From: Spirogloea muscicola
Taxonomy: Eukaryota > Streptophyta > Zygnematophyceae > Spirogloeales > Spirogloeaceae
DNA length: 30,411 nucleotides
NCBI GenBank assembly: GCA_009602725.1
Contig: WELB01000289.1
Span: forward strand, 1 to 30,411
Reading direction: 5' to 3'
Part shown: piece after piece, positions 1 through 9,535 of the stretch
Layout: each line of letters begins with the position of its first letter
Numbering within the stretch: position 1 is the stretch's first letter
Made by a program: the position numbers and the translations under genes
The notes under the pieces: model-generated
What the model was told of the DNA's origin: nothing
What the model saw: only the letters and a program-made list of their open reading frames with translations
The model's database searches: none

Positions 1-339
1 CTAGATAGGGCCGGTCTTCAGACGGTCGTGTGACTGAGATACTGGTGATGGGAAACTCGCGATACAGTGGCACGTTACTTTCATTTGGGGGAACTACAGA
101 TTAAAATTCGACTGTTCTTGACTTGTCCATGGTGCTGTGATGTCTGGCATGGTTCCTTAGCAGATGGATTTTCATGACAGTCTGGTCAAAGTAGCCAATA
201 TTCTCGTCTGGCTTGTGTGTACACCAAACTAGCAAGTCGGCATTTCTCTTCTTCTAGACCTATCGACGCCATCTCGCACCGACGCCCTCGCGCGTGACAA
301 CGTCTTGAGGACTATTATCCTGCTTTATGCACCATTCGG

Positions 340-795
340 CCCTTTCAGACATTGTCCTTGCCTTTGGGCTGGCCTCACACAGCCCCCACTGGGAGAGCCA
401 CTTCTTCTCACAGCCACTGCTGTCGAAGGGCTGTTTCTTTCCACGGCCAGCCACCCGCTAGCCTGGCAATAGTTTTCTCAATTTTTCTTCTGCTTCTTCG
501 TTCAGGCTGGCTATTCACAGCCCTCGCCCCTTTTGGGAATGCCACTTTCTTTGGAGGAGCTTACTTATTTAGCTCTCGTAGCTACTGAATGATCCATCCT
601 ACACCCGTTCTGACATAGCGCTTTAGGCCCCTCCGTTATTTGGCCCCTTCGAATCTTTATCAATTCTTTCTGGGCTGGCTTTCTACAGCCCTTGCCCACA
701 TTGGGAGAGCCGCTTCTCTTTAGATCCAGCGCCGGGAAGAGAAATGCTCGCCTTGACAGAAGAGGGGCTGGCTAAGCCACCCCAAAAACAATTTG
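340..795. repeat. Cluster of four hairpin-repeat copies
   Basis: Three plus-strand copies (about 340-408, 500-560, 650-722) and one minus-strand copy (about 735-795) of a short dispersed repeat. Each has the core GGGCTGGC, a 4-10 base spacer and CAGCC, so it can fold into a short hairpin. The core is followed by a segment like CCACTGGGAGAGCCACTTCT. No protein-coding signal is seen here; short open frames in the area are translations of this repeat. Confidence 0.65.
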
Positions 796-1005
796 GACAC
801 TATCCAAAAGCCAAAAGGAAAAGGTTGCCGAAAGGAACATCTACACAACCAGACACGAGACGATGCAGATGGAAGCTCAGTACCCGCGGTGAGCAACATC
901 AAGTCTGAGTAATTCGCTGCAGGAAAAGGAGCACTCCGGCGAGACACTGAGGCAGCAGTCATAGCGCGGCCGGCGCGCGTGGACCGCGTGAGCCAGAAAG
1001 CGCTG
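740..1005 (-). mobile_element. LINE tail, 5'-truncated (copy a)
   Basis: On the minus strand the translation ends with a stretch matching the C-terminus of the other LINE copies in this window (RAGRAMTAAS followed by YSDLMLLTAG; compare YSDLHLLTRGY in the longest copy at 9785-10787). The hairpin repeat lies just downstream, in the 3' UTR. The frame is degenerate, and only the last 50 or so residues of the LINE protein remain. Confidence 0.6.
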
Positions 1006-1245
1006 GAGCGTGCTGAGGCTAGTGCCTTGCACCAGAAAAGCTGGGCGAGCTCTAGTTGGTGGCAGAAGGGCTCCGTTTCTGGCATCTGGTATTCATGCAT
1101 CGAGTATTGACCTTTATGTTTTGACCCGTGGTTATTGAGCGGGTCAATCTGCTGTAGGTTATGTAGATCTTTAGTTGTGCTTGCCTTTGTACTTGGCCAC
1201 TTGGCCTACATTTCTTTCTAATACACGGAATTCCTTTGCTGGAGA
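991..1245 (+). mobile_element. LINE tail with 3' UTR (copy b)
   Basis: The plus-strand translation ends in SIDLYVLTRGY and a TGA stop near 1138. About 100 bp of 3' UTR follow (GAGCGGGTCAATCTGCTGTAGG, then a GTACTTGGCCA motif), which recur in reverse at 7425-7570 and in the same orientation at 26135-26260. It lies head to head with copy a, so the two tails diverge from a junction near 1000. It is a non-functional fragment. Confidence 0.6.
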
Positions 1246-1523
1246 GAGAAGGCGCGCGGTGCGCATGAAGTTGAAAGAGAGGCCAATTCTAGCCTTACAA
1301 ACGTCCTGGAGAAGACGGAGAGCCGCATGTGATAGACCTGAGCGAGCGAGCCGGCAGCATTGAAGCCCGGCACCGCCCCTGGCTGACCCGCCCGCCGATT
1401 AACGGCCTGCCGGGCAAGCCGCTGCAGGAGATCCAGCCAGCGACTGCCGTAGGCCCCGTGTACGTTGATCGCAAGGGCCGCAAATTCATCCCCAACCGGG
1501 TGATCCGCGTATATGCGCTCCGC
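1240..1523 (-). mobile_element. LINE C-terminal fragment (copy c)
   Basis: The minus-strand frame carries YADHPVGDEFAALAINVHGA, closely matching YSDHPVGDEFVPLAVDVHGA in the copy at 9785-10787, followed by GFNAAGSLAQV. This is the end of the restriction-like-endonuclease-type domain and what follows it. The upstream part (1523-1700) is GC-rich and not recognisable. The fragment is truncated at both ends. Confidence 0.65.
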
Positions 1524-1916
1524 AGAGCCCGGAAGAGCCCCGCAGCTGCTGCTCGGAGTAAAGCTAACTTCGGGCGGACCTCCCTCTCCCGGGCGGCAGC
1601 TGGGCGGCCGCACAACGCGGGGAGCAGGCCGGGGCCGCAGGCGGCGCGGCCGGGTCCCAGCAGTGCGTGGTGTGACGGACACTTTTCTAGTAGCATAGCG
1701 TTGAACTGGCTTAGAATCTCTTGTACCAGTCGTAGAGACGATGCTTGCGCTTGGTCGACACTTCTCTTGGTATTAGTGCCCCCCTCAGCCAACTCATTAC
1801 CCCGTTACCAGGACATTTGTAAAGCTAGACGTGGCGTTCTTTCAATGATGCGCACCGCGCGCCTTCTCTCCTACAAGGGATGTGCCACCGTCTGGGCAGC
1901 ACTGCCACCGAAGTGC

Positions 1917-2040
1917 GAAGATCCCGGGCACCTGAGCCTAGCGGCGACGCCGCCACGGCCACCGCCGGGCGGAGATCCAGGGCACCTGGCCCTGGCGGCG
2001 GCACCGCGTCGGGGACCCTCCTATGCAGAAGAGAGACGCT
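1917..2040. repeat. GC-rich dispersed repeat, copy 1
   Basis: A GC-rich block with internal echoes (GGGCACCTG and GGCACCTGGCCCTGGCGG) ending in GGGGACCCTCCTATG. The same block occurs in reverse orientation at about 9536-9660. Both copies sit close to a hairpin repeat, suggesting that they belong to one larger degraded mobile element. It is not coding. Confidence 0.55.
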
Positions 2041-2054
2041 TCCAGCAGAAATGA

Positions 2055-2580
2055 AGAAAGAAATTGCTCGCCCATAGAAAGAGGGGCTAGCATAGCCAGC
2101 CCAGAAAAAATGGATTCATACAGGAGAGGGCTCCATCCCCTGTATCAGACAGTCTCGGCAGACGCTGCAACCACATCTATGTACATCAGTGGTTCCCTGG
2201 CTCTGGCTGCCTAACCCCCACTTGTTGTAACCCGATCTGTTTCAGTGGCCATGCGCCTAGCTTGTACCACCCACCACCTGCCAACTTGTGATATCGAGGA
2301 CCTTGTGTGTTCTTTGGGGGCTGATAGGCAATGGATCACCGGGCACCATTCGTAGTAGCCACTTGCTTGATATGCGGCGCCTGGACAATTGTCCGTATCT
2401 CCCTCTTGACGATTCCTTGTGGGCTGGTCTTTCACAGCCATCGGCAGGAAGAGCTATTTTTTTTTTGGGCTGGCCGCCTTTAATCAGGTAAAGCATCCGG
2501 TCCCATTAAACCATGTCCACTCATTCGCCAGGCTGGCCTTTCACAGCCATCGCCCGCTTGTGATTGTCCTTTGTCTTCGA
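2055..2580. repeat. Hairpin repeats and shared 70-bp block
   Basis: Contains one minus-oriented hairpin repeat (about 2055-2112) and plus copies at about 2418-2480 and 2519-2570. The block 2140-2210 (CAGACAGTCTCGGCAGACGC) recurs at about 8645-8730. The stretch 2580-2880 is pyrimidine-rich and holds nothing I recognise. Confidence 0.5.
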
Positions 2581-2883
2581 CAAGAGCTTTTCTCTCTTCC
2601 TTTCTCTCAGCCACCTTCTGCTGCCACCGTTCCTTCTTGAGCTTCTGACCTTCTGCCAGGACCTACCATTTTCCTTCGAGGCACAGGCAGCCGAGCTCAC
2701 ATCGTTCTTGCTACTTGGTCAGCTGCGACGGTTCCTCAGCTGGCTCCCATTTAAATACACATGTGCTGTCCCTTTCCAGACTAGATGACTGCCCTACTGG
2801 GTGAGCCCCCTCTCTGTCTCCCAGACGACTGTCTTCCTTAGAAAAGCGCTTCTCTTCTCGTAGACCTGCAACCCTTTTGCCAA

Positions 2884-3174
2884 ATGAGCCATAGCTCTGT
2901 CCGCTCATTTCAACTTTTGAGTAGCTTCTCCAGGACCACATGCATCGTCGTTGGCCTGGGCGTTTGCTTGGGATTCGCTGTTGCAGGAGCCAGAAGAATG
3001 CAAGAAGAATGCAAATTTCCTGATGTCAATATACCAGGACATCAGGAGCTGGCTGAGGTCTTAAAGGGTGCCGAGTTGGAATACAGTCGTCATCCTCAAA
3101 AGAAAGAAGGACCTGCCGAGGAGGAAAGGAAACAATCTGCACCACAAGCCGAAAGCAAATTTCCATCATTGTGA
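2884..3174 (+). CDS. Hypothetical small protein, uncertain
   Basis: A 96-residue open frame that I do not recognise. Residues 20-36 form one hydrophobic stretch (CIVVGLGVCLGFAVAGA) that could be a membrane anchor or signal. The rest is hydrophilic and charged, with a Lys/Glu-rich C-terminal third. Composition differs from the GC-rich transposon debris around it, which is the only reason to list it. No homologous family comes to mind, and no splice partners or supporting neighbours are visible. It may be a chance frame or one exon of a lost gene. Confidence 0.2.
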   Translation: MSHSSVRSFQLLSSFSRTTCIVVGLGVCLGFAVAGARRMQEECKFPDVNIPGHQELAEVLKGAELEYSRHPQKKEGPAEEERKQSAPQAESKFPSL

Positions 3175-3436
3175 CGGAAATTATTGACTGAAGGTTCTTG
3201 TAGAAGGGCTTCAATGCCTTGCCCAGTGGAGCAAAGTGGAGACCAGCAGGAGCTGGGGCAGCGCCATGAGTGCCAGCCATCAGAGAAAGTCGCTTCCAGT
3301 GGAGGGCGGTGTCTGTGAATGGCCAGCCCAGAGTGGCCATCCAACGCGGGAAGGAGCCGGGTCCTAGGCACTTCTGGCACCAACTTCTGGCGCTGGTGCT
3401 GCTAGTCATTCTGACTGGCGGTCTTATAAAGGTTTC

Positions 3437-3871
3437 TGAGCGGGCAAGCCGTAGTAGCGAGACTGTGTTCTGAGTGGTCCGCGCTCTCGTCTTGGGCTCA
3501 TCCCTTTACCTCGTCCGGTCATTCTGCGCCTTTCACAGGCGCTTTCACCCTCTGTGGACTCGCCCTCGTTAAGGCGGCGGCCAAGCCTCGCGACCTCCTC
3601 GCAGCGGCTCAGATGCAGATGTGCTCATGGCAACTAACAGGTTCAGATCTCAGACAGACAGTCAGACAGCACAGGCTCCGCCCTCACCCAAGGTGGGTGG
3701 CAGCCATGGCTAGGGCGCACGGGCGCACCGCGTGGCCTCAGATGTGGAGAGTAAGTCCGGACGGTGCCCGAGGCCTCCCTTATCCAGGGGAGACTCTTAG
3801 GGCCCAATGAAGACGGGCGGGATGGTCACCCACCCCGACCCGCCGATTCGACATATTACCAATATTCAACA
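3437..3871 (-). mobile_element. Probable solo copia LTR
   Basis: The 3' part (about 3548-3871) matches the LTRs of the copia element at 4268-7335, including GCGGCTCAGATGCAGATGTG, the CTCCGCCCTCACCCAAGGTG block and the terminal CAATATTCAACA. No internal region is attached. A TGAG at 3437 preceded by GTTTC compares with ATTTC after 3871 (4 of 5 target-duplication bases), and 435 bp fits the LTR length. The first 110 bases align poorly, so the left edge is uncertain. Confidence 0.6.
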
Positions 3872-3935
3872 ATTTCTATATGGGCTAGCTTTACACAGAC
3901 ATCGCCGCCTTCGCAAGAGCTGCTTCTCTTGCAGC
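3872..3935 (+). repeat. Hairpin repeat copy
   Basis: Directly beyond the solo LTR: GGGCTAGCTTTACACAGAC followed by CGCAAGAGCTGCTTCTCTT, a diverged copy of the dispersed GGGCTGGC/CAGCC repeat. The LTR element therefore seems to have inserted next to or into it. Confidence 0.5.
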
Positions 3936-4079
3936 CGACGCCTCCCTTCAGAAGAGCTTCTTTTCCTTACAGGGGTCTGCCTCTCACAGCAGGGCTGCAA
4001 GCTCCTGCAAACGAGGCAGAGGCTGCGGCCACCTCATGAGGAATACAAGTGACTCTTGCAAAAGGGGGTGAGGGCTGTC

Positions 4080-4267
4080 AAAGAAGGCTATTCCGACAGT
4101 GACGACTGACACGTTCCACTGCGCCACTCTCTCTGGCTCAAGGCAAAGCATGCGGAGGCCAGTGCCGCTCGAGGCAAGGAGACGAACTATGCTGACCATC
4201 CGCGGGAAGACGAGTTCTTTCCCCTTGCCATCGACGTCCACGCTTCGCTGCTCTTTAAGAAGTTCGC
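4080..4267 (+). mobile_element. LINE fragment interrupted by copia (copy d)
   Basis: Plus-strand translation in two frames gives TVTTDTFHCATLSGS, then YADHPREDEFFPLAIDVHAS, matching VTTDCF and YSDHPVGDEFVPLAVDVHGA of the longest LINE copy. A frameshift lies between the two parts. The match stops exactly at the copia insertion point (TTCGC, 4263-4267), so the copia element landed in this older LINE copy. Sequence after 7340 is too degenerate to prove continuation. Confidence 0.65.
4263..4267. repeat. Target site duplication, left (TTCGC)
   Basis: TTCGC directly precedes the TG of the left LTR and is repeated exactly at 7336-7340 after the CA of the right LTR. Five bases is the usual duplication length for Ty1/copia integrases. 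Confidence 0.9.
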
Positions 4268-4698
4268 TGAGAATGTTCCTGGGCTGTGTGCTTTTGTGCC
4301 TGTCCCTGTGGGTTGTACACAGCGTTGTCAGAGTCGACGTTCCTCCACTCGTGTTCCTCCGTTGGACGTCCTCGAGGTCCAGCAGATCGCCCTCGTTGAG
4401 ACGGCGGCCCAGCAGAGCGACCTCGTTGCAGCGGCTCGGATGCAGATGTGCTCATGGCGGCAGACAGATGCAGATCTCAGACAGACAGTCAGACAGCACA
4501 GGCTCCGCCCTCACCCAAGGTGGGTGGCAGCCATGGCTAGGGTGCACGGGCGCGTGGCCGCGTGGCCTCAGATGTTCAGAGTGTTCCGACAGGTGCCCGA
4601 GGCCTCCCTTATCCAGGGAAGACTCTAAGGGCCCAATGAGACTGGCGGGATGGTCACTCACCCCAACCCGCCGATTCAAAAAATTACAATATTCAACA
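4268..4698 (-). repeat. Copia 3' LTR
   Basis: 431 bp starting TGAGAATGTTCC and ending AATATTCAACA on the plus strand. It pairs with 6858-7335. An adjacent purine tract on the minus strand (AGTGGGAG) identifies it as the 3' LTR. Confidence 0.9.
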
Positions 4699-4706
4699 CT
4701 CCCACT
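4699..4706 (-). other. Polypurine tract of copia element
   Basis: The minus strand reads AGTGGGAG immediately before TGTTGAATATT, the first bases of the 3' LTR. This is the expected place and composition for the plus-strand primer of a copia element. Confidence 0.75.
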
Positions 4707-4744
4707 AAATATGTGAATCAGCCAGACCTAATAGACTTCTAGAC

Positions 4745-4924
4745 TTCTACATCAATCAAACTATGGCTCAGGCAACCCCTTGGTCAGAAAATCTCCAGTC
4801 AGCTGTTTTCCTTGACGAATAAAGAAATCCACATTTCTACATCAATCAAACTAGGGCTCAGGCAACCCCTTGGTCAGAAAATCTCCAGTCAGCTGTTTTC
4901 CTTGACGAATAAAGAAATCCACAT
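4745..4924 (-). repeat. 90-bp tandem duplication in copia pol end
   Basis: Two nearly identical 90-bp units (4745-4834 and 4835-4924) differ at very few positions. Each encodes, on the minus strand, a FIRQGKQLTGDFLTKGLP segment resembling the copia RNase H C-terminus. The duplication is therefore of the last codons of pol plus the sequence up to the polypurine tract. Confidence 0.85.
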
Positions 4925-5140
4925 TCTTGTAACAGCCTCCTCAGCCAGTCGAAGTCATCACGGTCTGCTGGTACTCCAACTTCCTTGCCATCTTCTTTCA
5001 CTATAGCCCAACAACATACTGATTCCATCTGTCACTCTTGAATGTCACCCAGAAGTCATCACCCAGAAGTCAGTGATTCCCTGCAAATACCTTAGTATCC
5101 TTCTCACAGCTTGCCATTGTTTGGTCATACTGCCACAGCT
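4925..5140 (-). pseudogene. Copia pol remnant (RT/RNase H region)
   Basis: On the minus strand, TKQWQAVRRILRYLQGITD (about 5064-5134) matches the conserved copia segment HWQAVKRILRYLKGT between reverse transcriptase and RNase H. LLGYSERRWQGSW (4961-5014) corresponds to the GYSDADWAG motif that opens RNase H, but the catalytic Asp positions are lost. A stop and a frame change separate the two motifs. It is non-functional. Confidence 0.75.
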
Positions 5141-6844
5141 ATATATAACAATGCGTCACTGCCTCTCACTGAGGCACTTGTGAGACTTGTTGCCTGTCTT
5201 TGACATCCTTGAGTTCCTGCTCCACTTGCACATCGTCTTGCTCAAGCCCTCGCTCAGCCTTCAGGCTGCAGACTGCAGTCTCCAAGACTCTGCTCCCACT
5301 GCACTTGAAGCACCTAAGAAGCATGTCCTGCTACTCTGCTGCTTTGCCACTCAGCTCATGTGCTTTGCTACACAGCTGCTGCTCTGCTGCAAAGTCCAAC
5401 TCAATTCACTCAGATCCTCAAAGAAAGTACAGGTCCACCAGTATCAGCTAGATGTCTATTGGTCACACAGTTGCCCCTGCTAGAGAGGGTTGCCAGATTT
5501 TGTCAATGTCATACTTGCGCGCTGCCTGCCTGACTGGACAAGCCTGCAACTGCAACTTCTCTATGCACCTCCTCCTGTGCCACAATATGATGTGCTGCAA
5601 ATGTGCATGAAGCCATGCGCCTCTCAGATCTCCAACTCCCAATTGCACCTGTACCTGTCGGTCCCTGCTTGGGATCTTGTGCCTGCACCTGATGCTGTTC
5701 CTGCGTCTGTTCATGTGCCTGCAACCGTGGCTCCAACTCCAGATCTCCTATGGTTTCCTACACAAACTGCTCAACGCATACAGCCAGATTATCATATCTC
5801 CACATGCCGCCATTTCCAGATTACTCAGATGCTTCAGCTGGTGCTCACGCAGCCAGATATGTCGGGAATCTCAGATGCTGCTAGCTGCAGTTAGATATGT
5901 TGGAAAGCCCAGATGCTGCTAGCTGCAGCCAGATCCAGCATAGCTGCCAGATAATGAACTCCACACATTGCCAGATACCAGAAACCTCAGATGTTGCTCA
6001 CTACAGCCAGATATTCCTACTCAGATGCCAGCGAACACAGTTTCAGATGTATCTATGTACTATTCAGTTTCACTCAGACTTCAGACTTGCACTCCGAACT
6101 TTGAGCTTCACAAGTTAGATCCAGGTGCAAGTAACAGAGATCCTCAGATGCCGCTAGCTGCGTCCTCAAAGACAACCTTGGCTCTTCGCCCTATCCGCAG
6201 TTGTACTTCATCCTTGCTGAAATGCTGAAAGTTTCCAACAACATTCTTCTTGCTCTACAGATGTACGCTCTGCTCCAGCCCTAAGAATCTTTCAGAGAAC
6301 CTGGCCTGTGTGTCCTTGGCCATTCCTCTTCAGCTCACATGGCTCACATGGCTCACACAGCTCTCTCAGTTCACACAGCAAATAACTCCCACCGTTGCAA
6401 CAGCTCCGGACAGCCGCTGACAGATAGAGAGCATCTGACAGCACACCATGCTACATGATCCAGATCCAGATCGATGCCTCCTGATCTTGCTTCCACTCCG
6501 TCACCTGATTCAGATTCAGTCTCCACGCAAGCAACAGGAGCTGAACGGACATCGTACAGTACCTAGAGAGCAAACAAGCCCTGTATGTAATCTCTCAGCA
6601 AATGCAGATGCTGCCCTTCAAAAGCTCGCAAAGAGCTTCGCCATCGCCTTGCCTTACATTGCCATGTCTCCTGCCTTGCAATTCTACGTCTCAGTGTCCA
6701 GATTTCACTTCCTGCTTGTGTCAGACATGAAGTCTTCACCCTCATCGACAGAGTCCCAGACCTCATTGCGCTACCTGATGTCACCTTCTCATAGTGGCAA
6801 GCTGGGTTCAACTTTGTGGGGAACCGTCTATGCAGCCCAGGGCG
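5141..6844. other. Copia interior, non-coding, CAG-rich
   Basis: No copia protein domain is recognisable here. The sequence is rich in CAG/CTG words. CAGATGCTGCTAGCTGCAG-type units recur at 5872, 5911 and about 6146. A glutamine-rich minus-strand frame (5509-5736) and several plus frames exist but look like by-products of this composition. It may be a degenerated gag region or acquired filler. Confidence 0.5.
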
Positions 6845-6857
6845 TGGGCCCATAACC
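6845..6857 (-). other. Primer binding site, half-tRNA(iMet) type
   Basis: The minus strand directly after the 5' LTR reads GGTTATGGGCCCA. This is complementary to the anticodon arm of eukaryotic initiator tRNA-Met (TGGGCCCATAACC on the plus strand, anticodon CAT), not to its 3' end. Drosophila copia and yeast Ty5 use such internally cleaved half-tRNA primers. Confidence 0.8.
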
Positions 6858-7335
6858 TGAAAATGTTCCTGGGCTGTGTGCTTCTTTGCCTGTCCCTGTG
6901 GCGGCGTTGTACATGGCGTTGTCGACGTTCCTCCAGCAGTGTTCCTCCATTAGACGTCCTCGAGGTCCAGCAGATCGCCCTCGTTGAGACGGCGGCCCAG
7001 CAGAGCGACCTCGTTGCAGCGGCTCAGATGCAGATGTGCTCATGGCGGCAGACAGATTCAGATCTCAGACAGACAGTCAGACAGCACAGGCTCCGCCCTC
7101 ACCCAAGGTGGGTGGCAGCTGGCTAGGGCGCACGGGCGCGTGACCGTGTGGCCTCAGATGTTCAGAGTGTTCCGACAGGTGCCCGAGGCCTCCCTTATCT
7201 TGGCCACACATGGCCTCCCCCATCTCTTAATATACACGCTTTTTCTTATCTAGGGGAGACTCTAAGGGCCCAATGAGACGGGCGGGATGGTCACCCACCC
7301 CAACCCGCCGATTCAACATATTACAATATTCAACA
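6858..7335 (-). repeat. Copia 5' LTR
   Basis: 478 bp starting TGAAAATGTTCC and ending AATATTCAACA. Relative to the 3' LTR it carries an extra 52 bp or so near 7200-7250 (TTGGCCACACATGGCC...). Otherwise roughly a dozen substitutions separate the two. Confidence 0.9.
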
Positions 7336-7340
7336 TTCGC
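7336..7340. repeat. Target site duplication, right (TTCGC)
   Basis: Exact repeat of 4263-4267 at the far end of the copia element. Confidence 0.9.
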
Positions 7341-7424
7341 TGTGTAGAGGTCGTTGAGCATCCAACCGCAGTAGTCACACAGTGTATTGTCGTTTTGGCG
7401 CCTTTCGGCGTTTGTAGGCTGGCT

Positions 7425-8137
7425 TACCCATTTGCACTTGCTGACTAGAAGATTTTCGTGTATTTAAACAAACAAAGGCCCAATGGCCAAGTACGAAGGC
7501 AAACACATCTAGAGACGTTATCACCTACAGCAGATTGACCCGCTCAGTAATCACGGGTCAATACACATAGGTCGCTGATCGATGCCTGAATACTACAGTG
7601 CAGATACGAAGCCCTTCTACCACCAACTAAAGCTCGCCCAGCTTTCTGGTGCAAAGCACTAGCCTGAGCACGCTGCAAACAGGCCGAAATGCGTCGTTGC
7701 AAGCACGACAAATATGCAGCTGGCAGGCCCATCTCAGCCGGAAATACAATTGCACGTCGTGCATAGCCTAGATTGGGCAATGTTCGGAAGGAGAGTGTGG
7801 AAACGAGGACCTAAACAGCCAAAGATGTCGACTGCCGCTGGCAGGAGCTGATCGCATTGGAATCGGAGTAGTGCTGCAGCTTTCTTCGTTCTGCACTGCC
7901 CAGTGCGTGGCCAGCGATGTGCGTCGATGCTGGACCTTCAAACGCCTCCGTAATAACAACATCGACCAAGACCCGTGGTCCTCCACCAGGTTGCACGCCC
8001 ACCACGTCAAGTGTGCGGCGATGATGACGTCCCTGGGCATCCGTGGTGAGAGGCATGATGTTGTTCACTTCCACGGAGCAGGCTGTAGGCCTTTTTATCC
8101 GGAGCAGGCTGTAGGCCTCATCTCTGGCTTTGGACAT
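7425..8137 (-). mobile_element. LINE tail with endonuclease-like domain (copy e)
   Basis: The minus strand holds part of the C-terminal domain. NNIMPLTTDAQGRHHRRTLD aligns with NTSIMPPTAASDGRIHTRRAD of the longest copy, GGGPRVLVDVVITEAF follows, and a second frame (7544-7780) ends ISDLCVLTRDY. A frameshift near 7800 joins the two frames. The 3' UTR (7425-7570) matches that of copy b. The first Asp of the RAD motif is kept as TLD. It is degenerate and not functional. Confidence 0.7.
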
Positions 8138-8200
8138 TGTCCATTCTTTTGGGTTGGCTTTGCCAGCCCCTCTTCTCTATGGGCGAGCTCCTCTTTCTTT
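8128..8200 (+). repeat. Hairpin repeat copy
   Basis: ATTGTCCATTCTTTTGGGTTGGC...GCCAGCCCC, followed by TCTATGGGCGAGCTCC. It lies between LINE copies e and f. Confidence 0.6.
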
Positions 8201-8261
8201 TGGCCTGGAGCCAGCCACGCACGCTAGCATCCTCCACCGGGGCACTTTCTTCTTCCCGCTG

Positions 8262-8610
8262 CCTCAGGCAGCAGGGCGAGCAGCCCGGCTTCAACGTCGC
8301 CGGGTCCCTCGCTCAAGTCTCCCGAATGCGTTTGGCCATCTCGATGCAGCGGTCCCTTGCCTTCGCGGTTCACTTGCGCGCAGGCCGAGCTTTGGCGGCG
8401 GCCTCCGGCTTCCGTCAGGGCGACGTCTTTCCGCCGGCTAGCTACTCAGACTTGCTTCTCCTGACTAGTGGTTACTGAGCGTTCCCTGGCTGATGTCTTA
8501 GTCCTAGTCCTTCGTACTCTGGGTCCTTCAGACCTTGTCCATTCCTTTGGGCTGGCCTTTCCCAGCCACCAGTCAATCTGGCCGCGCTTCCCTTTACGCC
8601 GTAGCCTCAG
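8262..8610 (+). mobile_element. LINE tail with 3' UTR (copy f)
   Basis: The frame reads QPGFNVAGSLAQVSRMRLAI through FPPASYSDLLLLTSGY and stops at about 8478. The 3' UTR (8479-8610) contains a hairpin repeat. This copy and its UTR are nearly identical, in reverse orientation, to 9670-10040, so they are recent relatives. It is truncated at the 5' end. Confidence 0.75.
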
Positions 8611-8644
8611 TAGATAAAGAAGAAGTGGCTCCCACACAGAAGGA

Positions 8645-8730
8645 CTTCCTCCCTAGTGTCAGACAGTCTTGGCAGACGCTGCAATCTACATCCCGTCTAC
8701 CCTTGCGTTGCCCCGGCTCCGGCTGCGGCG
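8645..8730. repeat. Dispersed block, second copy
   Basis: GTCAGACAGTCTTGGCAGACGCTGC and following bases match 2140-2210. It is non-coding and probably part of a degraded mobile element. Confidence 0.5.
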
Positions 8731-8879
8731 GAGAGAAGAAAGGGCGATGGCTCTGGAAGGCAGCTGCGCAGAAGAGAAGAGACAAATGGAGAAAATAAAC
8801 AGAGACAGAGAGGAGCACTATATGCGGTCTGTGGTGCGCAGCAGGTTCCATGCTGTGGGCTTCCTGGCCCTGATGACTT

Positions 8880-9412
8880 GAATGGCCTCTCTGATGGAAA
8901 ACACCTCAATGATGCCCATCCAGCTGGGCGCGGACGGCCAGCCCCATACTCGACGCGTACGATCTGGTCGCCATCACCGCGCGGCTGCGGTACCCGCATC
9001 ACCGCCGGTGTGTGACAACTGACTGCATCGACTCCGCCAATTCCACCAGATCGGCGTCGTTTGCAGGGCACGCGGTCTGGGGCAAGGAGCGAAAATATGC
9101 CAATCACCCGGATGGTGACGAATTCGCGGCCCTGGCGATAGATGTACACGGGGCTTTCGGCAGCCGCTGGCTGGATCTCCAGCGGCTTGCCCGTCACGCC
9201 ATCGACCGGCGGCCGGGTCTGCCAGGGGCGATGCCCGCCTTCAGCGCCGCCGGTTCGCTCGCCTAGGTCTGCCGTATGCGCCTGGCGATATCGTTTTACG
9301 CCGTCCACACGCGAGCAGGTCGTGCTATGGCCGCCGCCTCTAGGTCTCGACGGAGTGCCACTTTCCCTGCAGCGAGCTACTCCGACCTGATGTTGCTCAC
9401 TCGTGGGTGCAA
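8880..9412 (+). mobile_element. LINE tail with endonuclease-like domain (copy g)
   Basis: The plus frames read ENTSMMPIQLGADGQPHTRR, then (after a frameshift near 8960) VTTDCID, then KERKYANHPDGDEFAALAID. A stop follows at 9264-9266 and a terminal FPAASYSDLMLLTRG. The arrangement equals the longest copy at 9785-10787. The long minus-strand open frame over this stretch is an antisense shadow. Confidence 0.75.
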
Positions 9413-9470
9413 GAGAAAAAAAGCCAGCCCGAAAAGAATTGACAAATGCTCGAAGGGGCCAAAGGACGGA
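9408..9470 (-). repeat. Hairpin repeat copy
   Basis: AAAGCCAGCCCGAAAAGAATTGACAAATGCTCG is the reverse complement of the dispersed hairpin repeat, here degenerate on one arm. A forward-type CCCATTGGGAGAGCCACTTCTC tail follows at 9495-9517. Confidence 0.5.
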
Positions 9471-9535
9471 TGCGCGCACTTCTTCTTCACTTGCCCCCAT
9501 TGGGAGAGCCACTTCTCTATGAAGGAGCCACTTCG

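Larger units (their letters stand above)
4268..7335 (-). mobile_element. Ty1/copia LTR retrotransposon, deleted internally
   Basis: A complete element of 3068 bp lying on the minus strand. LTRs are at 4268-4698 (3' LTR) and 6858-7335 (5' LTR), both TG...CA on either strand. It is flanked by a perfect TTCGC duplication. The primer site abuts the 5' LTR and a purine tract abuts the 3' LTR. The internal region is only about 2.16 kb, half or less of a normal copia interior. It keeps scraps of pol near the 3' LTR: a WQAVRRILRYLQG motif (about 5064-5134), a GYS...W motif (4961-5014), and LTKGLP, the C-terminal end of copia RNase H. All three are separated by stops or shifts. No gag, protease, integrase or reverse-transcriptase core is seen. 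The LTRs differ by roughly a dozen substitutions plus a 52-bp insertion, so the copy is not recent. It could only have moved with help from another element. Confidence 0.9.

Noticed and set aside
1329-2054. 241-codon open frame on the plus strand
   Set aside because: It begins antisense to LINE copy c and runs on through GC-rich repeat; no family similarity.
4745-4924. CRISPR-like or satellite repeat
   Set aside because: Only two abutting 90-bp units without spacers; explained as a duplication of the copia pol end.
8697-9512. 271-codon open frame on the minus strand
   Set aside because: It is antisense to LINE copy g, whose plus-strand translation matches other copies.
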